64,000 nucleotides of DNA from positions 248,001 through 312,000 of the forward strand of contig JAFCMP010000520.1 in NCBI GenBank assembly GCA_017506865.1, given 5' to 3'. This DNA comes from Tribonema minus (lineage: Eukaryota; Sar; Xanthophyceae; Tribonematales; Tribonemataceae). Made by a program: the position numbers and the translations under genes. How positions within the stretch are numbered: the first letter of the stretch is position 1; the number at the start of each line of letters is the position of its first letter. This document shows positions 26,001 to 38,000 of this stretch, in pieces. The notes below the pieces were generated by a model. It worked only from the letters and a program-made list of their open reading frames with translations. It was not told where the DNA came from and ran no database searches.

Positions 26001-29000
26001 GGCAGAGGCGCAGAAACACATCATTGCAATGCTGCGTTTTGCAGTCGCTTTCAAACGAGCACTTTTGATGCGCAGTTTGGGCGGAGAAACGCTTCTTGTG
26101 CTGCCGCCTGAGACACCCAGCGTAGTATATATCTTTTGTTGTTGATGACATGCTATATTTCATGGACTTCTCATAATCGGCAGGGGAAAGAGCTGCTGAT
26201 GCGCTCTCAGGTCCCCAATGTTCGCTCACCTGAGCGGCCAGCATCAGCGCAGTGCGCCCCCGGTTGGGGCCGTAGTTGGGGCAAACGGTTACGTTGGGGT
26301 CCGTGCTCCTGCGCGCGATGCAATGGTGGCAGCGATCAGCAGCGGCAACCAGCAGGCATACGCAGCGAAGAGGTGGCAGCGATCATCAGCGGCAACGAGC
26401 AGGCGCATGCAGACTTCTCAATCCTTATGTAGGTCTGGTCCATATCTCAACGTCCATACCTGTTGCATCGCACGGCAAGGCGTGACCAGACAAAGCGTAC
26501 GAAGCGATACTTGCAGATGGAGATCTGACTGATGAAAGGCACATCACTGGCCATGAGAGCAATGGTGGCAGCGAGCAGTTGCGCACGCAGACCATGTCAC
26601 AGCGCTTATGCAGCACCAGTGGGGACGCGGGTCTAGATTAGAAGCGACAATGGGTTGGACAACAGCAATCGGCGAGCTGAGTCCAGACAACAGCGATCAG
26701 CAGCATCAGCGAGCCGAGTTAGCAAGCCGCAGCGTGTGCAGCTGTGGCGCTGACTTGCGCACGAAGGGACGCAGAGTGAAACGGTGCGTAAGCGCATGCA
26801 GACAGCCACTGCCACGTACCTCGCAGCTCAAGTCAGTGTGATCGATGTGCGATGCGAACGTCACCGCAAGAATGTCTACGCATCGATACATCATGCAACC
26901 GAGACACCGCACGTCAAAGAGTGCATAGCAAGTTAATGACAGTGCTCGACGATACTTCGTGCAACCTTCAGGTTTACCTCTCCTCAAGTTGAGTGCGCAC
27001 CTGTGTTCCAGCAGCACCTTCATGACGTCGAGGTGGCTGCCCAGCACAGCCGCGGTCAGCGCTGCGCGCGTACACAGGGCATGAAACAGGTGCGCAGTCA
27101 GGCGGGGGCACACATCAGCTGCGCTCATAAACGCCGCAAGTTCTCATCGTAAACGCAGGTTGGCATGCCATGGACAGTCTGCCCACGACTGGCAGCACAG
27201 TTCTTTCTGACAGCAACTTTCAAAAACGTGTCTTTAAGAGCAGCGCAAGTTGTGGTTTGCAAGACGGTGTACAAAGTTTGAGGCACCTGCGATGCATGCA
27301 GTGTCAGGCCAGGCAAGCCGACGCGGCCGGTGTTTGCATGTTTAGTTCATTGGGATTACTGTACCAGCTTGGCTTAAGAGCTACACTGTGAATACCTGTG
27401 CTGAGACCACTGAGGCTGCCGCCTCACCCTAACCCTGCGCTAGCACATACGTTGATTTCATCAAATTACACGGCAGCATACTTGGAGTAATTTCAGAGCA
27501 CTGAACGCATGCTGCAGAATTACCTATTCGCAGTACATCCATCACGGGAGTGCACACAGGCGTACACAGGACAAGGTGATCACAACGACACCGTCCGTGA
27601 TGCGCTAAACGCAAAGCGTATCTAACCTGTGTTCTGCTGGTCAGTGCTGAGGCCGTTGGGATCGCCGCCTTCTCGCAGCAACTCCGCCGCGCGCTGCAAC
27701 AGGCGGGTAGGTAGGTAACAGCACGCACAGGTGTCAGATGTGGCGAAGTAACAACAGCTCAATCAGAATACGCAGCAGCTCCGCTGCGTGCTGCGACGCG
27801 CAAACGGGCGACAAGCGGGTGATCATGAGCGCCAGCAAAAAGAAGTACTTGAAGTAACATACTTCGACGTACTTCAAAATATATGTTGAGAATAGAGTAT
27901 GATGCGCCACACGCGCGTTGCGCACCTGGAGAGCATCTGCAAAGTCGAGCGCTGGGCACAGTAAGCCTAAACCCTAACCCTGACCCTACCCTGAGCTTTG
28001 CGGGTCTGAACGAGCACATGCAATTGCGACACACGCGCTGGCGGCATGCAGATTTTAGCGGCATGAGACCCAGGTTGCCAGCCCCTTAGCTGACATTAAA
28101 GTGTGCTTCTTGTCTGTTTTGGTTTTTGCACACCAGACAGTCAATTGCGCGACTAGCGTGGACCCGGCTTTGATTGCTGCAGACCCTCGAGAGGCACCAT
28201 CATACTCCTGAGCAGATGCTTTCCAGCCCTGTGCAGAGCAGACAGGCATGCACACCTTAGACGACATCATGTCGCGACATGGTCGACCACACGACATGAA
28301 GTCTGAAAGGCATGTCACGACATGGTTGTCCAGAACGACACGGTTCTCAGATGAAGCAGTCGACATATGTTGCCTGAGCGACATGAAGCATGGCAGGCAT
28401 GTCACGACATAGTCGTCTAGACAACATGAATTATATCAGCAGCAGTCGACATTGTCGCGACCACAACGACATACAACGACATAGTTGAAGCTAGGAAGTT
28501 GAAGTATGATAATGACCGTTATTGCAGCTACATATTGCCTGCCACGACTGCTGCAGAAGTGGTGTTATGCTATGCCAGCCTCACACCAATTTCCCTCTGT
28601 CAAAAAAACGTCATGTTCGAACTAGTTCGTTCAATGACGTTCTCTCTGACCCGCGACCCCAGAATTGGGCTTTGAATCGCTCTGCTGCAAGACGCTTGGG
28701 GTGTTGGGGGCTGCATTTACTGCAAGGCACATTCGGGGTGTATCGCTGCGCCACCAGCACTACCAGCTTACTTTAGCGTCTTTCCTCACGCCGTTGCGAT
28801 AGAGCTGACCCTTTTCGGGTTAAGTAATAAATACACCGAGGAGGAGCTTCTATGTATGGCCTCGAGGATGTAAATGAGCAGAGCAGAGCCTCTTATAGGA
28901 GACTCTCTGCGGCGCGTCACCGCAGAATTGCTCCTGTGTGCACTGCTGTGCACACACGACATGCTCACGACATACGCGACATAACACGACATGAAGTGCA

Positions 29001-32000
29001 GCAACCTTGAGTCGACATGGTCGTGTAGGACGACATGAAGTAAGCGAGCCGTGCGCAACACCGTCGTCTGAGACGACATGAGCCTAGCAAACGGTACGCG
29101 ACACCGTCGCGACATGATTTCTGGCTGCACCGTCGCGACATGTCGTCGCGACTATGTCGTGAAAGCATCATGTCGTCTAAGGTGTGCAGGCATGCCTAGC
29201 ATTCCTTGTGGCTTTTTTGCGGCAGGCTAAGCGACGTGAGCGGCTGGGTATGTAAGCGGCACTGTAGGCCTAGGGTTAGCATTACAGTCAGGGTAAGACT
29301 GAGGTACCTGAGCATTGCCAGCGAGGCTGGCCTCAATCATGGCCTGCGTGGTCGCGTGCGCGCGGATACCAGATTCCAGCTGCGGGCGGCGTGCGGGCAA
29401 GGGGACGAGGCATTTGACGCAATGAGTCATCAATATTGCATTGAAAGCAGATGGCTCTACTGTAGCGCAGCTGAGTGTCGTGCGTTGCAGGAGCATGGCC
29501 TGCGCGGTGCCCAACCGCAACTGGGGGCGGCGCGCAAGCAGTGCAAACAAAACAGTATTGGCAATGTGAGTGATCGGGGCATGTTCAGCGTGACGACTGA
29601 GAGGCAGTGAGCACGCTAGCACACGCAGCGTGGTCTGCTGTAACCCTGCAGCACATGAATATGATAGCCATCTCACGGAGCGCATTGAGGTGATCCGACG
29701 AGCAGGTCGCAGTTAGTCTGCGGGAATGGGGGGGTGGAGCGCTAGTGACAATGTGTCAGCTCAGACACGTCGCAAGAGCGCGGCGAGCCATGCTTCTTGT
29801 GCTCTTTGAGATGTCGGAGAGAATGCTATTAGGTGATCTGCTGGTGCAGCATGCGCCAATGTGGCGTTTTTGCAGTCCGCCAGCGGCATACGCTCAGCGT
29901 AGTGACAACCTCAGTGCATGGCGTCATTGCCAGTAGGGGCGAGCTGCGCGGAGGGCAACTCACAGATGCTGATCCTCTGCGCTCCTACCAGAGCCCTGTG
30001 AGCATCGTGTGATTGATGGAGCACCTGATGCGGGCAGCAAAATGCAGCTACCTGTGTTGAGGATTGGAGCATGGGCCAATGAACTGTGGCTGCACCACTT
30101 TTGTTCAACGTCACATTTGCTGTCGTGATAATTGCGCCGTTCTGCGCGCTGATGAATACGATGCAAGGCAGTTGTGAATTACCAATCATGGTGGTGATTG
30201 TGCAGTACTTTTTGAGATTTTCATCTTATTTCACTACGACATCAGGCTACAAATATTGCGTTTCTCTAAGTAGGGATGCCATCGCTCACCTCCTCCTCTG
30301 TGATGTCCGCAAGGACACTGGCGTCGCACTCCTTGGCAAACTCCATCGCACTGCAGCGCGACATCACAGCAGCACAAGCACCGACTTGAGCTTGACTCTC
30401 ATACCGGCACGCAGACAGTGACTCTCACATGCGGCAGTTGCGTGCAACGCGAGCGGAGGTATAATGCGGCAGGCGACGAAGTCGAGTGCAGTGATGACAG
30501 TTCATGTACCTCAGATAGTGGTTTGACCGAATACTTCATTCAAGCTTTGCCCAAGTACCTCAGCGGTCAAAGTCAATAAACACTACAATCACAAAATAAG
30601 TCATACTGATTATGTATGCCCAGGTCAATCTATTTCTCAAGCAGAAGCATGGGGTAACAAGTGCTGCATTGCCGTCAGCCCCAAGCTGGTAGTGTCTTAG
30701 CCAAACGTGCAAAGTAGTCGATGGTTCGATGCAACTGGCCAAGCGCTGCACCGCGCATGTCACAAGCACTACTGAACTTGTTGCAGTTGAAGCTGTATTC
30801 AGCAAACACGGGGTCAACAGTACGCATCCTCCCTGCTACACTGACCAGTCAAACTCAAATTGGCTGCCGATGACATCGAATAAGGATGCTCGGCGCACAC
30901 AGTTTTGCGACGCCCCTTTTTACTCACAACAAATAAAGTACATCACCACTTCAGTCGATGGCAAGCTGCATGAGGCAGTAGCCGCCGTCGCCACACAGCA
31001 AGATCAAATGGTGCATGGCACCCCATGTGAGGCAGTAGATGCCCTCGTCAGTGCCCTAATAATCAATCCCTCGCCGATGCCCTCGGGGTCATCCTGGCGC
31101 ATGAAGTACGCCATGAACCATTCATGAATTTCCGACAATGTTTCTTCACATTAGTAATTGTTACACCTCACCTGGCAAGCTGCGTGAGGCAGTAGCCACC
31201 CTCGCCTATGCCCTCGGGATCGTCCTGGCGCATGAAGTACGCCATGAACCACATCCGGCTCGCCAGCCTGCGCAAACGCGCAGCCAAGCGCGCGCATGCC
31301 ACAAAGATTGAGCGCTGCTGCGGTTTTTATCAGTGCGCGCGCTGTTTGTCATCACAGTTTTCAGACAGTGGTCACCAATAAAACTGCTTACTCTTGTCTA
31401 CAGTCTGCGGCTTGCCGACCTGCGTAGGCGCACGCGCGCATGCCTCAGGGATTGAGCGCTGCCATATTTCCTATCAGTGTGCACGCTGATCGTCATCAAA
31501 TTGTTCAGCGACCGTCAAACAACTGCCTACTTTTGACAACAATCTTGGAATCAGCGGCCCGAATGAGAGGCCGGAGCCGGAGCTCGAACCACTTGGCGAG
31601 AGCATGCAGCCAGATTGCACGGCGTCGCTCTTCTCAACAGGGAGCCTTGCGCAGCTCCAGCGGAAACCCTAGCCCTAGCTGACCGCAGCAGATGGTTGTC
31701 GTCGCATGCCACACCCCACATGTGCCCAATGCCCGCCCTCTACGTTACCTGCCCCCCCCCCACACACGCGCACTCGTTGCCCATGTTGACTATGTCTTGT
31801 AATGACGGCCTCCTGGCAGTGCTCACTTGGGTGGTGAGGGTAAATGTTGACCATGTGGTGCGGGAGGAGAATGCCCACAAGCGCAGGCGGGTCATGCGGC
31901 CACTCCACATGAAAATTGTGCGCTGGAATTGAACAGCAGCAGCGGCAGTTGTGCCTCCCGGTACCACCACCCTTGAGGTCAAGTGACAATCAAAGACTAG

Positions 32001-35000
32001 TTTAGACAATTGCCCATGAGGCTGCCGCTCCGCGCACCAACTCGGCCATCGCAACCGGGGAGTGAGCCGTTTCATGAAGCCTGTGAAGCGAAGCCTGTGT
32101 ACCTCCTCGCTCCCCGGTGGCAACGGTCACAGGCTTCGTTTCACAGGCGAAACTCTTTGCTCCCCGATGGCAGCGGTCGCATTGGTGCACAGACGGGCAG
32201 CCTCATCTTGGGCAATTGTTGAAACCAGTCTTCGATGGACAATTGACCTCAAGAAAGTGCCGGAAGAAATACTGCCGCCGAAGCGAAGCTTCATGTGGAG
32301 TGAACCCACGGCCTCTCGGCGCTTGGGGGCGTTTTTCTCCCGCAAGACATGGTCAACGTCGCCCTCGCCACCCAGGTACGCGCTGTCGGGAGGTCGTCAA
32401 AACACCTGACGTCTACCTGCCGTACGTGCTTATCTACGGCATGTGGGGCAGCTGGACGCTTTTCCTACGTTGGAGGTTGGCCTGCAGCACCACCCGCATT
32501 AGCACTGCCAGGAGGTCACATACCTTGCATACCCTGCAGCGTGGATTCCCACTGTCTGCGATACCTACTTACGCCATGCATACATGCCTTACCTCGGAGG
32601 GTTGGCCTGCACCACCACCCAGGTGAGCGCTGCCCCCAGTTCATCATATGAAAAACGAATCAAAAAGATCGTTGAGCTCTAGGTGACAAGGGATGGTTAG
32701 CCGCGAGTGCCTTCCACCAATAACCGTGGTCGCCGCTGCTGCAGTCATTGGCCACGAGTCATATCTTACATACCCCTGCAGGCTGGATATCTACCATCTG
32801 CAGTACCTACGCCATGCATATATCTGTGTCCTACCTTGGAGGGTTGGCCTGCACCACCACCCACGCGAACGCGCTGCCAGGAGGCCACATACCTCATATA
32901 CCCCAGGCTGCATATGTACCGTCTGCAGTACCTACACCATGCATACTTCAAGTATGTGTCCTACCTCGGAGGGTTGGCCTGCACCACCACCCAGGTGAGT
33001 GCTGCCAGCAGGTCGTCCGCGCCGAACACCACGCTCTTCTGGCGCTTCGCCTGTCAGCGCAACAGACGGTTGCGCGTACGCACGTTGCTTAGCGCTGGTG
33101 ACCACTGGTGCGCATAGCGCGGTGCTTGCTTCGGAGGCAACAGGCACACCCAGATCCGTAAACGGCGGTGTCATGGAGCTCTGAGCATGCCTCACTTTGC
33201 TGAGCGCTGCTGGCGACGTGCGCTGTGAGTGACGCTCCTGCTGCAAACCAGCACCAAATCTAGAGGAATGTGACCCGACTGTGTGGAAAAAATGTGGAGC
33301 GCTGCCAACTGCTCGTCATGCTGACCTCCACGCCTAGACTACCGCCATGACCAGCAACCGTCAAAAGGACGCGAAATGCTCAGGAGATCACAAGTGTTCA
33401 CAGCACGGTCGGCCGATCAGGGCCTGATCCTTGACAATAGGCATGCTTGAAGCGCTGCAATGCGCCTACCATGCCGGCTCAGCGCCACAACCTGCAGTTT
33501 TTGATGGACGAGACGCGCTCAGACAGCTGCAAGCCATCACAACATGACCCTGACAGTGTGCATGCATTGAGCGCTGCCGCATGCTCACCATGCTGGCCTC
33601 CACGCTCAGCGCCACACAGAAGTCGACTAACCGAGTGATACGCTTAGGCAGCTGCAAATCATCACAGTACGCTGATCAGTCAAGTACTGAACCTCAAGTG
33701 GCTGTGCGCAAAGTGTGGAGCGCTGTCATGCGTGCTCACCATGCTCGCCTCCACGCTCAGCGCCACGAGCCTCACGCACGCGCGGATGCAGCCCATGAGG
33801 TCACGCGGGCACTTGTACTGCGGCAGCGAGCAGCAGTAATTGATGCACAGCAGGGGTCAGCGTGAGGGTTAGGGTTAGGATTAGGTTAGGGTTTCACTTG
33901 CACTGCGGCAGCGAGCGGCGAGAATACACACACGCGCTGCGCCTTCGTGAGCGAGCGCAGCGGGGCGGGCCAGCAGTCTCGCATGCTTGTGCATGTGCTG
34001 CTGACGGTGCTGCAGCGGTTGGCGCCAGGCGAGGGGTGATGCGTGTTCTCACGATGGTGCGTAGCGATGGCGGTGCTATCACTTGAGCTTACACGGGCGG
34101 TACGGACGCCAAAACCGTTTGCTCAACCGTTCTCATCAAAATAAGAATTCACAGGCAGTTCCTTGAAGCGACCAACTGGGGTTAAATAACGCAGATAAAG
34201 GCCTTGCAAAATTTTCAACAAACCCAACAGAAATTTGTAAGGAAAGCGCTACTTCCAGCAGAAGCATGCATGGCTGCCTGCGACGAACGTACACAATCCT
34301 GCACAGCTCGCGCCGCTGAGCTTCCACTGGCGCTCATAGCCGTCGCTGTTGTCCATCCTAATCCTCATGATTTCACGCTGCACCTGAACTCTGTGGTGAT
34401 CTCATTCCTGAAGATGATCAATTTAAAGCACTGTGTGCCAAAGGCTTGTGGTCGACTGACAACGTGCATACAAGATCCTGCACAGTTTGCACTGCGCGAC
34501 TAACTAACTCATGCCTGTGACCACCAGTTCTGTCTACACTGTCCGGTACAGTGCTGCTGTTGAGTACAGTGATTGTTTGCGGCTTCAAGACTCGAAAAAC
34601 GCCTTCTCATGGCCAAATTGCCACTCACATGTACGATCCTGCACAGCTCGCGCTGCGGGAGCTCCCACTCGCGCCCGTAGCCGCCGCCGTCAATTATGCT
34701 GTCCCTTATATTTGACGCTGCAACTGCAAGTGTGTGGTGGTCTCGATTCTTGATACTTTTGAGTATATGATCATATGATCAATTGTGCGAGCATCTGAGT
34801 TGTGCGGCCAGCAACGTACATGTACAATTCGGCACAGCTCGCGCTGTGCAAGCTCCCACTCGCGCCCATAGCCGCCGCCGTCGTCCAGGCTGTCCACGCA
34901 CCAGTGGCGCGGGCGCAGAAAGCGCAGGCTCGCAAGGCGATATGCAATGGCTGCGACGGCGCGCAAGAGCAGTACAAAGTGAGTACAAGTGGGGTACGCA

Positions 35001-38000
35001 GCGAGTATACTATGGGTGCAGTACGCGCTCGCTGCGGCAACGCACGAGGGGGGGACACAGCGAGTACAAGAGGGGTACACAGGAAGTACACAAAAGTCGT
35101 TGGTTGCGCAGCAGGTCCCCCCGTGCGCGTGTCGTTTTCTTTTGTGGCATCGGCTGCGCTGCTGACGCTGGCCATGTCCCTGCGCAGCAGAGGTATGCAT
35201 GCACTTGACAGCACACGGCAATGCAGGTGGTGGTGCGATGATGTTTCCTGCACAGCCAGAGGCCAGCCATCTGATAGAGGTGCCGCCTTGCCCGTGCAAA
35301 ATTGGCCAGTGCACGCAGATCTTCTCCGGTGCTATCAGCCCTTCCGCTGCTGTGGCTGCCACGCACACTTTGACCATCACCCTGGTTTGAGCGGCGGCCG
35401 GCAAGCTGGACTCTGCTGCAGCTGTGTGCCTGTCATTGCTGGTCTGTGCCAAAAAAAAGTGATGCAAATGCCGCTGCACAACCTGGGCCTCTTCACAAAT
35501 CCCCTCACACCCTGTACGCCTATTTCCCCTTGACCCTTATGCTCATCTGGTGAACGACGTGTGAGGGCTGTGCAGATATATATGAGCGCATATCACTTTT
35601 GTAGTGGTGAGCTCACCAGCATCGCCCTCGGCGTACTCCGGCGCGGCAGTGAGGCAGCGCTCGAACACCTATCGCAGTGAATGAAGCACATGTTTACGGC
35701 TCAGCGTCATCCTCAAGTGATGCATAATCTATATGGAGACATGCGCAGCGGTGAGGCAGCACTGAAACACCTACGGCAGCGCATGCATCCAGCATACGCA
35801 TACGGCTGAGTGTCATCTGCAAATCATACTACTGTGAAGTACATGTATTTGACCTCAAAACACGTGCAGTGGTAGTTAGCGCTTAAACACTTGCAGCAGT
35901 GCTTCGTGCAAAGGCGCACGGCTGAATGCCATACCGCCGACCCATCGTGCCGCGTATTGTGAGCGGGTATCACTCACGACTAGAAAAGTGCTAACAAAGT
36001 CGCTGCAAACCTGTCCCTTACCCTGACCTTGAATCACATCCCTGCGCAGCTCATATTCCTGTCACCCAACAGCTTGTGGGCGAAAAGAAATACCTGCGAC
36101 GAATGCGGCCTACCATCTGAAATACCTGCGAACAATTGCAGCCTACTTCAACTGACCATATTAAAAAAGTGACGCTCCAGGTGGTGCTTGACGTCCTTCA
36201 GTTCAGCCGACATCCATTGCAGTACAGCTTACGGCTCAAATATCACCGACTCGACGGCTAAAAACTTCAACTGACCTTGTCAAGATGTGACTCTAGGCGG
36301 TGCTTGACCTGACATTCTCAAAGCACTGTGTTGTTCTACATCAGTTGCCGTGCACTTCAACTGACCATGTCAAAGATGTAACGCTCCAGGTGCAATAGCT
36401 TGGGGGGGGGGGGGGGGGGGGGGGGGCTATCTGGCTGAAACGCCCCCAGGGTATTGATTAATTTATTACCGCTTGCTCCCAGTACTTATACTTCCTCTGT
36501 CCCATAAGTATGTTTCCCTTAAAGTCGCCTCAAAGCTAACTTTTGCTAATCACCCAATAAAAATGTGAAAGTATGATCAACTGAAAGCCGACTCCGTCAC
36601 CGTCCTGTACATACTCTCACATTTGAAAACGATTACATTCACGGACCGTTACAGACCGTTAAACCCCGCAAAACCGGTTTCGGGTCCTGATTTTGGCGGC
36701 AAAACCCTCAAACTGAAGATTTTGAAAATTTTGAAAACTTTGGTGAAGACACAGAGAGCTTGGCCATGCTCGCCACGACGCCTGAGAGGAGGCCTGTGAG
36801 CTCGTGGGGGAAAGAAATGCCAACAGCTGAGCGTATTTCATTATGCCACGAGTACGCAGTAGCCACTGCACGAGGAGCTAAGGCCCAGATTTGCCGAGCT
36901 TACAAAATCACCAGGCAGGGAGCACAGAAGCTTGTGGCCAAGTTCCGTGGCCAGGTGCGCAGCACGGGGACCATCGAGATGTCACGAGTCAAGAGAAAGG
37001 GTCGACCCTCTGGTCTTCACAAGGAGGGAGCGTGGGAGGGCGTGCTGGACAGCCTGCCTGTGTACAAGAGGAGGCACTATCGGAAGTGGGCGAAAGCAGC
37101 AGCCATACCCAAATCGACCTTACACCGCTGGGCCAAGGCGAAGCAGGTGCTGAGGCGTGCTAGATACATCAAGCCATTGCTAACCAAGAAGCACAAGCTG
37201 CACCGCATGGCCTTTGTGCTTAGACGCATAGATGCAACCACTCTCAGCTCACGCCACCAGCTGTTTGTCGACCATTTCAACATCGTCCACGGTGACGAAA
37301 AGTGGTTTGTGAAGCTTAAGGACGGCAGTCATGTGCTGGTAGCACCGGGAGAGGAGCTCCCCGACCCCCCAAGGTGCAGCACAAGTCCCACATCCCTAAG
37401 GCCATGTTCATCGCCCTCACGGCGCGGCCCAATCCGGCTCGCAAATTTGACGGCAAAGTGGGCATTTACTCCTGCACTAAGATAGTGGAGGCGCAGCGCA
37501 ACAGTAAGAACCACGCAGCCGGGGATTTGATGGAAGTGGATGTGTCAATCACTGCAGAGTATTATCGGGAGATGATGGAGGAGAGAATACTGCCAGGCAT
37601 CATAGACGCCATGCCGTGGGCTGGTAAGGGGGGGCGCACGCTAGTCTACCAGCATGATGGCGCTACACCGCACACGGGGAAAGGCAATGATGAGTATTGG
37701 CCGCAGATGGTGGCGCGCAAGTTCCCTGGACGTAGCATCAAAGTTGTGACGCAGCCAGCGCAGTCCCCCGACCTCAATACGCTGGACTTAGGCTTTTTCA
37801 ACTCGTTGGCCCATTTGGCTGATGACACAGACCCAGAGAGCCTTTGTGAGTTGTTGGATGCCGTAGAGCAGTGCTACTGGGATTATGACTCGGATACGCT
37901 GGAGAGGGTGTGGCAAGCGCAGTTCAACGTGTACAATTGCATCCTTGAAGCTAGGGGTGACAACAACTTCAAGTTGCCACATACGGGGGTGCGCAAGCGG

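Noticed and set aside
31555-31640. tRNA-like stretch with GTGGTTCGAGCTCCG on the minus strand
   Set aside because: Stems for a T arm and acceptor do not pair correctly, and no anticodon arm could be placed.
34706-35479. 257-codon minus-strand frame
   Set aside because: Only the part at 34826-34950 is coding; the rest is intron read through.
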